In this document: positions 30,903 through 41,980 of the stretch, in pieces | How the letters are laid out: each line of letters begins with the position of its first letter | How positions within the stretch are numbered: the stretch's first letter is position 1 | Source: Taudactylus pleione | Lineage: Eukaryota > Chordata > Amphibia > Anura > Myobatrachidae | Length of the DNA: 64,000 bases | Reading direction: 5' to 3' | NCBI GenBank assembly: GCA_031769625.1 | Contig: JAUIMM010000689.1 | Span: 813,501-877,500, forward strand | The notes under the pieces: generated by a model | Told to the model about the DNA's origin: nothing | The model's database searches: none | Seen by the model: the letters and a program-made list of their open reading frames with translations, nothing else | Made by a program: the position numbers and the translations under genes

Positions 30903-32829
30903 TCAACATGGCCGTCTCAACAGCCACGCCGTCAAAGACAGCCGAGTCAAGTCCGGGTGAAGACAAGGACCCTGTGACAGAAGGTCCGGTCGTATCGGCA
31001 ACCGCAGAGGACTGTCCACAGACAGACCCTGAAGGTCTGAGAACCAGTGCCGTCTGGGCCATGCGGGAGCTATCAACAGGAGCGTCCCTCCTTCCTGTTT
31101 GAATTTCCGGATTACCCGTGGAAGAAGGGAAACCGGCGGAAAGAGATAAGCAAACCGGAACGTCCACCGGACGGACAGAGCATCCACCAGAGACGCCGCT
31201 TCGTCTCTTGTGCGAGACCCGTACACCGGCAACTAGTTGTTGTGTCGGGACGCCATGAGGTCGATCTCTGGAAGACCCCACAGGTCCACCAGCAGTTGAA
31301 AAACGTCCAGGTGCAGGGACCATTCTCCCGGATGAACATCCTGGTGACTGAGAAAGTCCGCCTCCCAATTTAGCACTCCCGGGATGAAGACAGCTGATAT
31401 GGCCGGAAGATTGCGCTCCGCCCATACCAGGATCAGAGACACCTCTACGAGAGCCGCCCGACTTCGGGTTCCTCCTTGCCGGTTTATGTAGGTCACGGTG
31501 GTAGCGTTGTCCGACTGGACCTGCACTGGGTGACCTTGGAGAACCCGACGTGCCTGCTGGAGAGCGTTGAACACCGCTCGGAGTTCCAAGATGTTTATGG
31601 GAAGCTCCGCTTCTGCCGGAGTCCACCTGCCTTGGAACAAGTGTGGACCCGAAACTGCTCCCCAGCCCCGAAGACTGACGTCCGTCGTCAACAGGACCCA
31701 ATTCGCCACCCAGAACGGACGACCCTTGTTGAGATGGGTCGTCTGCAACCACCAGGCAAGGGACAGGCGAACCTCCGGAGTGAGCACTATCGTCTGGGAT
31801 TTTAGAGACTGAGGCAGTCCATTCCACTTGGACAGGATCAGGTGCTGCAGAGGTCTGGAGTGAAACTGGGCATATTCCACCATGTTGAATAAAGACACCA
31901 TGGAGCCCAGTAACCTCATCGCCGAGTGTAGAGACACCCGTCGGCTCTGCAGACAACTGCGCACCCTCGACTGTAAGGCAGAGATCTTTTCCCCCGTCAC
32001 AAAGATCCTTTGCTGTCCCGAGTCCAATAAGGCTCCGAGGTGCAGAATCCGCTGAGACGGGACCAGGGTGGACTTCTGCCAGTTTATTAACCAGCAGAGC
32101 CGTTGCAGTAGCGCAATGGTCAGGTCCAAGTGGCGCAGAAGGAGCTCCGGAGATCCTGCCACTAATAGAAGGTCGTCCAAGTACGGCAACATGCGGACCC
32201 CCTGCAGCCGCAGGGAAGCCGCCATGACCGCCATCACCTTGGTGAAAACACGTGGTGCTGTCGCCAGGCCAAAAGGTAACGCACGGAACTGAAAGTGTTC
32301 GCTGCGGATTGCAAACCTGAGGAACCGCTGATGGCGCAAAAGAATAGGGACATGCAGGTAAGCGTCCTGTATGTCCAATGACACCATGTAGTCCCCAGGT
32401 TCCAGCGCCAGAATGATGGACCGTAGGGTCTCCATCCGAAACTTCGGCACCCGCAAAGATTTGTTGAGAGCTTTGAGGTTGAGAATCGGATGAAACGACC
32501 CATTGGGTTTCTGCACCAAAATGAGATTGGAATAGAAACCCTGGCCCTTCTGGGAGAATGGAACAGGCACTATAACTCCAGCCTGGAGCAACAGTGTGCA
32601 AAACTTGCCGCAGCTCCGTGGCTTTGTTCCGGTCTGATGGTAGACCCGTGGTGAAGAATCGAGCCGGAGGTCTGTGCCGGAAGGAGAGGGCATAACCGTG
32701 TGAGACCACCTCAAGAACCCAAGTGTCTGTCGTGGTGACCGACCAACACCGGGCGAACTGCAGCAGGCGGCCTCCCACTTTGGGATCCCCCAAAGGGAGG
32801 CCCGGACCGTCAGGCCGCAGGCTTGTCAT
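30903..32829 (-). pseudogene. DIRS copy D RT/RNase H, one frameshift and one nonsense codon
   Basis: The start MTSLRPDGPG at 32829 reads correctly until about 32590, where an extra base (GAGCAACAGTGTGCAAAA instead of GAGCATAGTGTGCAAGA) shifts the frame. RT with PYLDDLLLV and RNase H (TTDVSLRGWG, LELRAV, SDNATTVTYIN, LNWEADFLS) then run to a TAG at 31235-31233 where other copies have AAG (RHNNKLPVYG). The tail resumes in the same frame to 30903. Confidence 0.85.
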
Positions 32830-34269
32830 CTGGCTTAGGGGCCGGACGTCTGGTACTCCAGGTCTGCTTCCGGGGCTTGGCCGATTTCTTGGGGCCAGCC
32901 TGTCGGGTAAAGGACTGTGTCTTAGGCCTACCCTGGGCCCTATAAGACCGAAAGGACGGAGTACCTGAACGAGAAGGAACAGCAGCCGACGGGAGACATG
33001 CCGATTTAGCTGCCACCAGCATGGCTACAATTTTGTCAAGGTCCGGACCGAAGAGAACTTCTCCGTTAAAAGGCAATGCTTCCAAACCCTTTTTGGAATC
33101 AGCGTCTGCCTTCCAGGATCACAACCACAAGGTGCGACGAGCAGCCACAGCTGCCGAAGAAATTCGAGACGCCAGGGTACTAACATCCAAGGCCGCTTCG
33201 TTGATATAAGTGGCCGAATCCCGGAGATTGCCGATCAACTCCGTCTGCTCAGCCGAACAGTCGGAATCGAAGGACGCCTCCAACGTATCAGCCCAGCGCT
33301 CCATAGCTCTGGCAACCCAGCAAATGGCCATAGCCGGCCGCGCAGCCCCCCCGCAAGGGAATAGACGGACTTCAGGCAGATCTCCACCTTGCGGTCCGTA
33401 GCATCCTTAAGGGAGGACATGGATGGCATGGGTAATGTGGCACTACGGACAAGGCGTGTCACACGAGAATCCACCTGAGGAGGGGATTCCCACTTTGCAA
33501 AATAATTGTCCGCAAATGGATACACCACTGCTAAACGCCTTTGAGGCTGATATCGTTTGCCTGGCTGTTTCCACGCATCCTCTAGGTGGTCAACTAATTG
33601 CCCCGAAAGAGGAAACACTGTGGTATCTCCTTTAACATCTTTGAAAAAGGCGTATTTGGACTTTGATACCGGAGGCTCCTCATCCTCAATAACTAAAGCA
33701 GTACGGACTGCACGAATAAGGCCAGGTATATACACTTTAGACTTAGCGTCCAACTCTTTAGGGCGGGAAGTTTCCTGGTCAGAAAGATCCAGAATCTCCC
33801 CATCATCGGACGTCCCGTCGTCATCCTCATAAGGAGCAGACAGAGACGCCACCGGCCGCTTGTGAGGCCGCATCACAGACTCCCCTTGTAACACTTCTGA
33901 CAACTGCTGTACAGAGCTTGTTAACGAATTAACCCATGCAGGCTCATGAGAGACCTGAGGAGGGGAAATAGGGAGACTGTGGGGTACCATCAATTGTCTT
34001 GGGAAACCCTGCATGGGTGACGACACCACTGACTGCTGGGACAAACCCATCTGAGTGAGGGCAGGCTGCGGAGCTAACTGGCCCACGAGGGTTGTAAGCG
34101 CTTTGGCAAAACAAGCCCAGGGCGGCTCCTGTACCGGAGCCTTGACCGTAATCGGTCGCGTCAACGAATAACACCGTCGACATAGTCCTTCCGCACTGCC
34201 GTCCCCCTCCGCTATAGGTACCTTGCATGTAGTACATAACAGCTGGAGAGGAAAATCACTTTCAGACAT
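32810..34269 (-). pseudogene. DIRS copy D ORF1, frameshifted
   Basis: ATG at 34269 (MSESDFPLQLLCTTCK). The C-x2-C-x14-C-x2-C module is present. The frame breaks around 33350, where a C run (CCCCCC in GCAGCCCCCCCGCAAGGG) differs in length between copies, then continues in a second frame to the usual basic tail. Confidence 0.8.
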
Positions 34270-35367
34270 AATGGTAAGTATGTGACCCCTCTCACTGATA
34301 CTCGTTAGTATAGTGTGAGACCACCCTGCAAGCACCGCACCGCAAGGGCTTTAGCAGAATGAACAGGGACAGTTAAATGCTGACAGAGAAAATGAAAGTA
34401 CAGGCAGCAGACGCTAGCATAGGTCACATACAATGCAAATAAATCAATTCCTGCACTATCAGCGCTGATCCTCAACTACACAGACTCAGAGCCTGGTAGG
34501 ACACAGCGCTGCATACACAGACCTTATCCAACGGAGGAGAGGTATGCAGGGGGACCCAGACCACGATGCCACCGTTCTTCAGCGTCCAGCAGCGCTCACC
34601 ATGCTTCTTCCAAAGATGGCCACCGAGGAGCAGAGAGGAGGCCGGCCTGGGGGAGGAGCGCTGACACAGGACCAGTCAGCGTGTGCAGAGAGGGCTGTGT
34701 GCAGCGGGGGAGGCGCCGGCTGTGAGACAGGGAAGGCGCGCTCCCCTGGCATGCATTTAACCCCTGGGACGCCGCAGCGCTACCGCTCTGCCGCGGTCCT
34801 GCTGTCCCAGGGGGGTAGTGGAAGGGCAGGTTACAACCTGGCTCCACGCTGCAGCCAGTCCCCAGGGAACCCCCTGCCTGGGGACTCTGGACCATGTGTT
34901 TCAGCGGGGACCCACCGCGGGACCCCGCTGCTTACCTTTGTCCCCCTTGATTCCGGCCATGGTCCTAAACATCTGGGGTCACCGCTAGCTGTGACCCCAG
35001 ATGTCTACCAGCATCCCCGGATCAGTACCAGCGTTCTGGTCCCGGCGGGGGTGTAGGGAAGACAGCATGGACGTCAGGACTGACTGTCCATGCTGTACTT
35101 CCAGATGTGCAGCCACAGCTGCTTGAAGAAAACTTCAGGGGCTCTTCTTAGCCCCCACTCCAACAGGTGCATCCGACTCCGGCCGGGCACCAAGCTAAAC
35201 TGGGGTCCCTTGGCTCGGGGGCGGGGTATAGGAGGGGGACCCTAGTGCATCCTGAGAGGACTGAAAACTTAACTCTATGGTGCCCGATGCCTGACGTCTT
35301 CACCTATACCCCAAGGTATCCTGTGGATACCCTATGGACCCTGAAGTAGAAAATTGCTCTGGATTAA

Positions 35368-35944
35368 GGGCCTGATTCAGAGACGGACGTTATTTGCGTT
35401 CGCTCGTCCAGAAAAAGGGGCTGGCTATTTAAATTAACCGTTCGCTCTTTGCGGTCTGTTCACGCCTCTATGTCTGAACGAGCGAACAAAACATGCGAAC
35501 GTAATTTTGAAAAAACCGCCCCCTGGCCGCTATTTATTAGATTAATCGAGTACATCGGACAGCGTATGAACTGCTCGCTATTCTTGTGGTTGGTTTTTCC
35601 TACCACAATCATGCGAGCAGTTCTGACTATAAAACAACCAAGTGATGTGGTCGATGACGTTGCTTTAGTAATTATGCACACCCTTAAAACGCCCGTTTTG
35701 ACCGTTTGGCACGCCTGCGTTCGGATCTCCACTCCCGGTTTTCAAGCACCTTCCCCTGTTACCACCCACAAACGCCTCCTCCTGTCACTCAAAATAACAG
35801 GCATTCGCTATTTAGCGAGCACACGATTTTCGGCCGCACTGACTGGTTCGCGCATGCGTATTAAAATCCGTACGCATGCGCAGTTGTGCGAACATCGGTC
35901 GGAACGAACGAGCGGCCGCTTACGAGCGGCTCTGGATCAGGCCC
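35368..35944. mobile_element. PIF/Harbinger-type MITE
   Basis: Inverted ends GGGCCTGATTCAGAG and CTCTGGATCAGGCCC with TAA direct repeats on both sides (35365-35367, 35945-35947), the 3-bp TWA duplication of PIF/Harbinger. It is GC-rich, with an internal open frame on both strands that has no recognisable protein; no transposase. Confidence 0.8.
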
Positions 35945-35959
35945 TAAGTTTTCTCCATT

Positions 35960-36500
35960 TGGGAATGGGAAGCAGTCGGGAAGGCGACGGACGCAATCCC
36001 GACCGCCGGCTTCCCGACTGTCTAATCCAGGTAAGATAGAAATGACAGGCGTCGAAATCCCGACGCCTGTCATTTTACCTACGCCGGGAGCCCGACACCA
36101 AGCATCCCAATTGAAAGTAAGCCGGGCACCTGGCTCGGACAGTCGCGGGGAGGGTTAGGTTTAGGGCTCCCAAGGGGGATTTAGGGTTAGGCACCCCCTC
36201 GGGAGGGTTAGGTTTAGGCTAGGGAAAGGAGGAGTTAAGGTTAGGCACCCTCGTGGGGAGGTTAGGGTTAGGCACCCTCCCGGGAGACTTAGGTTTAGGC
36301 AGCGGGGAAGGGGGGGGTTAGGTTTAGGGACTTAGAGGGGGGATTAGGGTTAGGCACTAAGGGGGAGGTTAGGCACTCCTAAGGGAGGGTTAGGGTTGGG
36401 GGGGAGGGGGGGAAGATTAGGGTTACTTACCTTTAGCAGCAATCGGGATCTTCACCCCTGTCGGGCATGCGCTGTCGGGATTTGAATACATACCGATCCC
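35960..36500. repeat. CGGGA-rich repeat with telomere-like block
   Basis: Contains GTCGGGAAGGCGACGG, a hairpin AAATGACAGGCGTCG..CGACGCCTGTCATTT (about 36039-36074), and then 36150-36425 with many variants of GGTTAGGGTTAGGCACC and GGTTAGGTTTAGG. It ends near GTCGGGATTTGAATAC. It looks like one DNA element whose centre is an expanded TTAGG-type tandem. Confidence 0.6.
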
Positions 36501-36779
36501 GTAAAAAACAGCCTCTTGGCCAAAAAGCAGTGCACAAGAAAGACATGGTGTAAAATTTCGAATAAAAACCTTTTAGATATCACTAGGACAGTGTGAAATG
36601 TTCAAATATGAGTTTAATACACATATAAAATGCACTTTCTAAAAAACAATGCATTGCATGTCTGAGTATGTTCTCCACATTGTAACATAAAACTAATATA
36701 GTAAAAACTAGCTGATGTACTACTCGGTTTCACCCGGGTAGAACTTAGATATTTACTGTTTCTATTTTCATCTCACCAC

Positions 36780-37265
36780 TCCAATAACATAATATTCACC
36801 TGTCATAATATTCACCTGTATAGTAATGCATTCCCTCCCTCACTGCTATAGTAAGACATTACCCTCACTCACCTGTGTACTAACACATTCCACTCTCTTA
36901 CCTCTGTAGTAACACATTTCCCTCCCTCACCCGTGTTGTAACACATTTGACATTCCCCTCCCTCACCTGTACACCTCTACAATCACTCCCTCACACCTGT
37001 AGTAACTTATACCCCTCCCTCATCCCTGGAGTAACACATTACCCCCACTCACCCCTGTAGTAACAAATTCCCCTCCCTCTCCTGTGTAGTAACACATTAC
37101 CCTCCCATACCTGTGTAGTAACACATTCCCTTCCCTCACCTCTATAGCAACACATTTCCCTCCCTGATCTGTTTAGTAACAGATTCCCCTCACTCACCTC
37201 TATAAAAACAAATTCCCCTCTCACTGCTGTTTAAACACATTTTCCTCTCTCACCTTTGTTGTAAC
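36780..37265. repeat. Minisatellite, unit about 30 bp (CCTCACCTGTGTAGTAACACATTCC type)
   Basis: Repeated, imperfect units around GTAGTAACACATT and CCCCTCCCTCACC. The array resumes as CACATTCCCTTTCTTCACT after the MITE at 37270-37448. Confidence 0.85.
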
Positions 37266-37269
37266 ACAT

Positions 37270-37448
37270 GGGTTAATGTATCAAGCGGTGAAAAGAGTGA
37301 AGAAGTGGACCAGTAGAGAAATTGCCCATAGCAACCAATCAGCATCTGCCTATCATTTTATATAATGTATTTGATGAATGCTTCCTCAAATCTGATTAGT
37401 TGTTATGGTACACTTCTCCACTCTTTTCACTGATTGATACATTAACCC
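37270..37448. mobile_element. 179-bp MITE inserted in the minisatellite
   Basis: Termini GGGTTAATGTATCAAGCGGT and its complement, then GAAAAGAGTG and AGAAGTG, give TIRs of more than 40 bp with few mismatches. Flanking CACAT (37265-37269 and 37449-37453) is a possible 5-bp target duplication, though CACAT also occurs in the host array. Confidence 0.7.
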
Positions 37449-37772
37449 CACATTCCCTTTCTTCACTATTCAAATATGGGAGCCACACCAACTGCCAGTG
37501 AAGTTTGGCAGCACTATTGATGACAGTCGGTGTTTGAATATTGAATTGTGCTACAGCCATAAGATAGTCAGGCAGGACATTGCACAGGGGGAGGATACAC
37601 TTTAACGCTTTGCACTCCCTTAGGAGTGGAATTTTGAAAAATCCCTTCTTGGTGAGTAGCTTTGTTATGAAAGGCATATACTCCCCGATTTTCATGTTTC
37701 TAGATCTAAGGGCTTGGGCTGGGCGTTGATGCATCAGGGAGTCAGCCAGTGAGTCAGTCAGGATGTTTGATT

Positions 37773-38545
37773 ATACATATATATATATTATATATATATA
37801 TATATACTGTATATATATATATATATCTATCTATCTATATAGCTGAGACTGCTCACACAGTTTTTACGCGCTATAGGCATTTGGGGACCCAGTTTTTAAA
37901 ACAGCTGTGTGCTGTGTCTGAGGCGTCCGATCACCGCCGACATCGTCTCACCCAGGGCCGGCACAACATGTAATATCAGCTGACAGAGGCCGGGCAGGCC
38001 AGCGCTTTAATTATGGGCACACTGAGTAGGGAGCTGCAGAGGAGAGGGAATCTCGGGAATCTCCCCCGCCCACACTGTCCTATCTTTGTGATTGGCTGCC
38101 GGATACCACTGCTCAAACATGGGGAACACTCGAACGCGCGCATGCAGTGTTGTAGTAGGAACTTAGGAAGGAAGCGGTTTGGCTGTGCTGTAGTGGGAAG
38201 ATACAGTAGCGCGGGAGAGCGGACACTGGATGCTGGAGCCAGCCCCTTCTGGCATGTGTAAGTAAAGGAAAATTTTAACCTAAGATACACTGGTTCAACC
38301 AATGGTGAGATGATATTGACAATGGGTGATATGTGTGTGTGACAATTAGTGACTGTTGTGTTTGAGGCAATGGGTAACTGCTGTGTGTGTATCTGTGTGA
38401 CAAAGTCTGACTGCTGTGTGTGTAAGAGAGAATGGGTGACTGCTGTGTGTGTGTGACAATGAATGACTGCTGTGCTTGTGTGTGTGTGTGTGTGACTTAC
38501 ATACACCTGCATAGTAGCCATATTTATCCTCAGTAAAAAAAACAA
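37773..38545. other. Simple repeats and unassigned intron DNA
   Basis: (TA)n at 37773-37830 and (TG)n-rich DNA at 38330-38500 (variants of ATGGGTGACTGCTGTGTGTG). The long minus-strand frame here consists of His/Thr repeats from the (TG)n tract and is not a gene. Confidence 0.6.
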
Positions 38546-39149
38546 AAAACAAAAGAATGGTAGCTGCTTTGAGCGAGTTGTGAATCAATGGCGTGCACAT
38601 GCCAGCAGCTCCCGGAGCGCTGGGCATGCATCCAGCTTAACAAAAATGGGTTATGGGTCGTGGGTACAGTTTTTCCCATGAGACCAAGCCCCTTAATTTT
38701 TTCAGGTGCACACCTTCGTCGTGCTCAATACGCCTAGGGTGCCAAATCATATATTCCCTTATCAAACAAATTGGGCTATGACTGGGCCTGGTCTCCCCAA
38801 CCAATAACTACCTGCAGCGATTGGTTCAGGAGACGCTGCCGGCAGCGATTGGTTGAGAAAGCGGGCCTGCAAGATGCACTGTGTGTGTGTGCTATGTCTG
38901 CTGCAACCAAAAGCATACTCATCTCATCCTGACTCTGCAGATTCCATCGGCGCAAACGGATCTTCCTTGCTGTGGTGGTGCCGGGCTCCTCTAGTTGCCT
39001 GCGCTCCGTCCCTGATGCCTACATCCCAGTTGTCTGCACGCAGAGGGACAGGGAGGTGGACACTGCATGGGCCAGGAAGGAGCTGGAGGCGGGCAACAAT
39101 TACCCGGTGGGGGGCTCCCACCAGGAGGAAGGAGGTAACCACTGCCCCA

Positions 39150-39670
39150 ACTGTTATCTATGATTAGCCCTTCCCTACCCCCAAGCACTACCCCATGCCC
39201 CTAATAGTGCCCGCCCCTAACCCTTCTTGCCCCCAGTAATGCCCTAGCTGCTATCTACCCCTACCTCTCCCAGTACTACATGTCCCTAACCCCACTTGCC
39301 CCCAAGAAGTGCCCCAGCTGCTATCTACCTTTGTCCCCTCCCTAGCCCCAGTACTGCATACACTTAATCTTCTCCTAGCCCCCCAGTACTGCACCAGCTA
39401 TTATCTACCCTTGCCCCCTTCCTACTTCCAGCACTGCCTGCCCCTAGCTCCCTCCTTGCCCTCGAGCACTGTCACAACTGCGGTCTTCACTTACTCCTCC
39501 CTACCCGTAGCACTGCCTGCTCTTACTCACTTCTACCCACAGCTCTACCCCAACTTTTCTCTGCCTATACTCCCAGCTCTACCCCAACTGCTGCTTGTCC
39601 TTAGCCTCCTCTACCGCAACTGCTACCTGCTCCCAGCACTGTCCCAACTGCTGCCTGCCCTCATCTCCAA
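39150..39670. repeat. C-rich minisatellite-like array
   Basis: Variants of CCCCAGTACTGC and CCCCAGCTGCTATCTACC recur over about 500 bp. Open frames here (Leu/Pro/Ser-rich) are repeat-derived. Confidence 0.7.
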
Positions 39671-40072
39671 TAATATGTGATGGGACCCAGAAACTGTGGA
39701 GTAGGACACCAATTTATAAACGTTAAGGGTCACTGAGACCCACAAATTTTTTGCTAAGTGCGATCACTGTCACTTATCCTCTGAACTGTGGTACCAGATA
39801 TTATATCTGCGTGCATTATCCAGTTATGGATCCTTAACATTTTAAAACATTAGATCTGGTGGACTGTACCTTTTCCAACCACATTGGTTTTATTTAGCAT
39901 TTATACTATATTTGTTTTATGTTACAATGTGGAGAACATACTCAGACATGCATTGCTTTTTATAAAGTGTATTTTATATTTGTATTAAATTCATGTTTGA
40001 ACATTTCACTGAGTCCTAGTGATATCTAAAAGGTTTTTATTTGAAGTTTCACACCATTTGCACAGCTTTTCT

Positions 40073-40528
40073 TGTGTTTTTCTATTTGTATTGTTTATTG
40101 CAGAATTACAGTGTATGTATCACCATTGGTAACAATTAGATTTGTTCTTTTAGTCTGAAGTGACTCTAGGCAGCATGTTTAAAAAAAATATATAATTCCA
40201 ATCTAAAGGTTGACTATGTCCAAATACAAGATAAATGCACTTGGGTTGAAATATCTTTACATGTTCAATAAACATACAGGAAAGTTATTATGCAATGACA
40301 ACCTTATAATTATGTAGTTACATTAAGATGGATGAGATTTCATCATTGCTCTGCCACAGTAGAGTAACAGATATAACATATGCAGTCTTTCGTTACCAAA
40401 TTGTCATGAAAACGCGATAATACTTGTGTAGCTTTGCAAAACCTCTTTCACGCTTGAATTTACTTGTTTAGCAAGAATAATGAGAAATCTTACATACCAA
40501 TGCTCATTTTACCTATACAAAAGAAAAT
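40073..40528. other. Intron sequence
   Basis: AT-rich; nothing recognised before DIRS copy E. Confidence 0.5.
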
Positions 40529-40981
40529 ATGAGATATGGTAAGAACTTACCTTTGTTATCTCTATTTCTACGAAGTCCATAGGGTTCCACAGGATACCTT
40601 GGGTATAGGTGTGACGTCAGTCATCGGGCACCATAGAGTTAAGCTTTCAGCCTCCCAGGATGCACTAGGGTCCCCCTCCTATACCCCGTCCCCGAGCCAG
40701 GGCACCTCAGTTCGTTACCAAGCCATAGGCCGGAGGAGGAGAAGGAAGAGAGAGAAAGAAGATCTGGATACACACAAGAATCACACTCTCACGAGAGGGA
40801 GACGGGAAAACCGGTGACCAGACCAAAGCCCATCTGCAGCACAGGTGCGACAGGGCGGGAGTCCTGTGGAACCCTATGGACTTCGTAACAAAGGTAAGTT
40901 CTTACCATATCTCATATTTTCTACTTCAGGGTCCATAGGGTATCCACAGGATACCTTGGGGAAGTCCCAAAGCAGTATCCT

Positions 40982-41975
40982 TTAAGGGTGGGGACGCTCC
41001 TGTGCTGAAAGGAGAATCCGCCGCCCGAAGGAAGCATCCTGAGAGGCGAAGGTGTCAAACCTATAATACTTCACGAAGGTATGCACAGAGGACCACGTAG
41101 CAGCCTTGCGGATCTGGACTGCAGAGGCACCACGTCGAGCTGTCCACGAAGGACCCACAGACCTAGTGGAATGAGCCTTCAAAGAAGGAGGAACCGGAAG
41201 ACCTTCATGAAGATAAGCTTCAAAAATAGCCATACAGATCCAGGCTGCCAAAGTTTGCTTTGAAGCAGGCCAACCCTTTTTACGGAAGCCATAGAGGACA
41301 AACAAGGCGTCCGACTTCCTAAACGAAGTCCTTAAGGCCTGCACAACATCCAAAGTGGCCTCACCCACTGAAAGACCAGGTGAATTAAAGGCCGGAACAA
41401 CTATTTCCTCGTTAACATGAAACTGGGAAACAACTTTGGGAAGAAATTCAGGCCGAGTGCGGAGCACTGCCCTGTTCCCATGAAAAAATCAAGAAAGGGG
41501 GTATACAAGAGAGAGCCCCTAAATCAGAAACACGTCTGGCCGAAGCTATGGCCAGAAGGAAAACAGTCTTAGCTGTTAGCCATTTAAGATCCACTGAGCC
41601 CAGTGGTTCAAACGGCGGTCCCTGGAGAGCCCTCAGGACCACAGCCAAATCCCAAGGCGCCACAGGTGGAACAAAGGGCGGCTGAATGCGGAGAACACCT
41701 TGCATAAAGGTGCGCACATCCGGGATTGTAGCAATCCTACGGTGACACCAGACAGACAGGGTAGAAACCTGTACCTTCAAAGAAGCAAGGCGAAGCCCAT
41801 GATCTAGTCCCGCTTGTAGGAAGGCAAGTATCCTAGACAGACGAAACTCCCGCGGTGCATAACCTCTCGGTCGACACCATTGGAAGAACGTATGCCACCA
41901 GCGATGGTATATCCTCGCGGACGACGGTTTCCGAGCTAGCAACATGGTACGCACCACAGAGCTGGAAAACCCCCT
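40982..41975 (-). pseudogene. DIRS copy E tyrosine recombinase, frameshifted
   Basis: Has Arg (ASARRVSDLGAL), HSTRSVG and Tyr (TFVKYYRFD). An extra A in an A run near 41483 shifts the frame, and 18 bp are missing in frame near 41327 relative to copy F, removing part of the VDRTSSFRKSD segment. Inactive as it stands. Confidence 0.8.
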
Positions 41976-41980
41976 GGACC

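Larger units (their letters stand above)
29420..35354 (-). mobile_element. DIRS1-like copy D
   Basis: A 5.9-kb copy with both termini (ATGAGATATGGTAAGAACTT and CCCTGAAGTAGAAAAT) and a clear internal complementary region (about 29765-29865). All three ORFs are recognisable and each is broken by only one or two small lesions, so it is a fairly young but dead copy. Confidence 0.92.
36540..40072. repeat. Large inverted repeat, arms about 160 bp, 3.2-kb interior
   Basis: The left arm (36540-36704: CCTTTTAGATATCACTAGGA, AATGTTCAAATATGAGTTTA, GTCTGAGTATGTTCTCCACA) recurs in reverse complement at 39913-40072 with scattered mismatches. The interior has two different minisatellites and a MITE. It could be a DNA element with long TIRs or two opposed copies of one repeat. 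Confidence 0.6.

Noticed and set aside
30412..32829. 805-residue frame in DIRS copy D taken as one protein
   Set aside because: Only its first part is genuine RT and its last part recombinase; the middle is the antiparallel-free shadow of the RT/RNase H frame with biased Ser/Gly/Pro content. The same holds for the 800-residue frame at 57081-59483, the 678-residue frame at 41448-43484 and the upstream part of 18208-21069.
35449..36039. 196-residue plus-strand frame as a gene
   Set aside because: It lies across the Harbinger-type MITE 35368-35944, has no recognisable domain and no exon borders; GC-rich DNA gives long chance frames.
37396..37734. Additional host exon in the 112-residue minus-strand frame
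   Set aside because: No acceptor/donor pair in matching phase, and exons 5 and 6 already join in phase 0; part of the frame overlaps the MITE at 37270-37448.
37976..38545. 189-residue minus-strand frame with HTHTH repeats
   Set aside because: Generated by (TG)n-rich simple sequence; no splice borders or domain.
39309..39680. Leu/Pro/Ser-rich 123-residue frame
   Set aside because: Derived from the C-rich tandem at 39150-39670.
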